From Paenibacillus phytohabitans (GTDB lineage: Bacteria; Bacillota; Bacilli; Paenibacillales; Paenibacillaceae), in the NCBI RefSeq assembly GCF_013141775.1, contig NZ_WHOB01000059.1, forward strand, positions 62,001-126,000: a DNA stretch of 64,000 nt. Reading direction: 5' to 3'. The stretch's first letter is position 1. Each line of letters opens with the position of its first letter. The notes under the pieces were generated by a model. That model was given only the letters and a program-made list of their open reading frames with translations, ran no database searches and had not been told where the DNA came from. This document shows, one piece after another, positions 63,309 through 64,000 of the stretch. A program made the position numbers and the translations under genes.

Positions 63309-63582
63309 GTATTTGGTTTTTCACATACATTCGGCCCGTTCACCCTCGCTGCAATATATTGTATTTGGTATTTCACATAAATTCGGCCCGCTCACCCTCG
63401 CTGCAGCACATTGTATTTGGTTTTTCACATACATTCGGCCCGTTCACTCTCGCTGCAGCACATTGTATTTGGTATTTCACATACATTCGGCCCCTTCACC
63501 CTCGCTGCAGCACATTGTATTTGGTTTTTCACATACATTCGGCCCCTTCACCCTCGCTACAGCACATTGTATTTGGTTTTTC
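63309..63582. repeat. Array Z: 52-bp tandem repeat, five full units and a partial sixth
   Basis: Units start at 63309, 63361, 63413, 63465, 63517 and 63569, exactly 52 bp apart. Each begins GTATTTGGT, contains ACATTCGGCCC in its middle and ends GCTGCAGCACATT, with only a few substitutions between copies. The period is not a multiple of three and reading frames through it have no ribosome site, so it is not a coding repeat. There are no unique spacers. Confidence 0.95.
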
Positions 63583-63609
63583 ATATATAATCTGTGGTCG
63601 CAACGATTA

Positions 63610-64000
63610 TCAGACTAGATCAGGACTTTGGAGCGTACCTATGTACTCGTAGTAATTAATTCGCTGTGATGCGCCTCTTGCCACTGGGCGAAACTTTCCC
63701 TTATCCACCAGCATGCGGCTATATTTGATGACTGTTGTAATATACAATTCCAGCTCTCTCGCTGCCTCCACCGGACGCAGAACACGATGATGACGGATGG
63801 CGGAGCGCATCAAATCCCGTTCGATTTTGGAATACGATTTCTCGGTGCTTCTATGAGCAGGCATCTCTGCTGACAAATAAGGAAACAACGTGTTCCGCAG
63901 CACAGAAAGGATAAATGACGGATTTTCCTTAAGTTCATCCAGAGAAATATAATGCACAGTACAAGCCTGTGACTGCAGAAAGAGGCCGCGGTTCAGGTCC
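63610..64000 (-). CDS. Unknown protein, 5' end outside window
   Basis: The frame is open to the window edge and ends at TGA 63610-63612, leaving at least 129 C-terminal residues. The visible part is basic and mostly helical: an LFPYLSAEMPAHRSTEKSY region, then DLMRSAIRHHRVLRPVEAARELELYITTVIKYSRMLV, which could be a winged or helix-turn-helix fold. I recognise no family. A GTG at 63957 could be a start, but the frame continues upstream, so a longer gene is more likely. Confidence 0.5.
   Translation of the reverse strand, partial: DLNRGLFLQSQACTVHYISLDELKENPSFILSVLRNTLFPYLSAEMPAHRSTEKSYSKIERDLMRSAIRHHRVLRPVEAARELELYITTVIKYSRMLVDKGKFRPVARGASQRINYYEYIGTLQSPDLV

Noticed and set aside
63309..63582. 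Possible CRISPR array (regular repeats near an unknown gene)
   Set aside because: The whole 52-bp period is conserved, with no unique spacers and no cas genes.
63313..63652. Open frames through the 52-bp repeat giving FHIHSARSPSLQ-type repeats
   Set aside because: The period is not a multiple of three, so the protein repeat rotates frame; no ribosome site; explained by the DNA repeat.

Overview
The window is chromosomal DNA from a Paenibacillus-like spore-forming Firmicute. Supporting evidence: AGGAGG ribosome sites with many GTG/TTG starts; a coproporphyrin-type haem operon (hemE-hemH-hemY); a YtpB-type terpene synthase; a SasB-type alarmone synthetase; a perfect GlnR/TnrA box in front of amt; two tiny YjcZ-like membrane peptides; and strong intrinsic terminators. 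I see no tRNA, rRNA, phage or complete insertion sequence. Most of the content is housekeeping.

Layout. 1-6.5 kb: end of a YkvI-like membrane protein, then a leftward operon of a GT4 glycosyltransferase and the YhaO/YhaN (Mre11/Rad50-like) pair. 6.7-15.4 kb: two NOL1/NOP2/Sun rRNA m5C methyltransferase paralogues, an RsuA pseudouridine synthase, a HAD phosphatase, DUF309, an alarmone synthetase and class 2 PyrD. 15.6-22 kb: an L,D-transpeptidase, ferredoxin, DNA polymerase IV, citramalate synthase, a TlpA-like thioredoxin and a JAMM peptidase. 22-29.5 kb: a nitrogen-linked leftward operon (amt, GlnD-like nucleotidyltransferase, DEDDh exonuclease), MerR, YugP, a GltC-like regulator, rhomboid protease and Tpx. 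29.6-38 kb: a probable 6S RNA with its own promoter and terminator, YesL, a DEAD helicase, YitT, a glycoside-hydrolase-like protein and a MATE pump. 38.4-47.5 kb: pfkA, ytpB, an MFS protein, a cold-shock protein, PepF, LapA-like, an M42 peptidase and a NAGPA-like protein. 47.9-63.1 kb: TPR, ABC-F, TetR, DUF92, FAH, GDPD, CapA, hemYHE, a drug-efflux MFS, an O-methyltransferase and a THUMP methyltransferase. A truncated unknown gene lies at the right edge.

The most unusual signal is non-coding. Of nine gene-free gaps longer than 300 bp, six carry arrays with the same pitch. Five are sets of three or four short imperfect palindromes whose centres lie about 51-52 bp apart, with an occasional 61-62 bp step, i.e. 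close to whole numbers of helical turns. Three of these (10.1, 38.2 and 49.3 kb) share a TTGTA-N5-TACAA core; the 38 kb and 49 kb copies match palindrome by palindrome in the same order. The arrays at 8.6 and 47.7 kb use unrelated palindromes with the same geometry. The sixth (63.3 kb) is a near-perfect 52-bp tandem repeat. I do not recognise this architecture as a named element. A seventh gap holds a candidate 180-bp MITE with TA-flanked terminal inverted repeats.

All functional calls come from reading the sequence and remembered family motifs; no database search or folding program was run.
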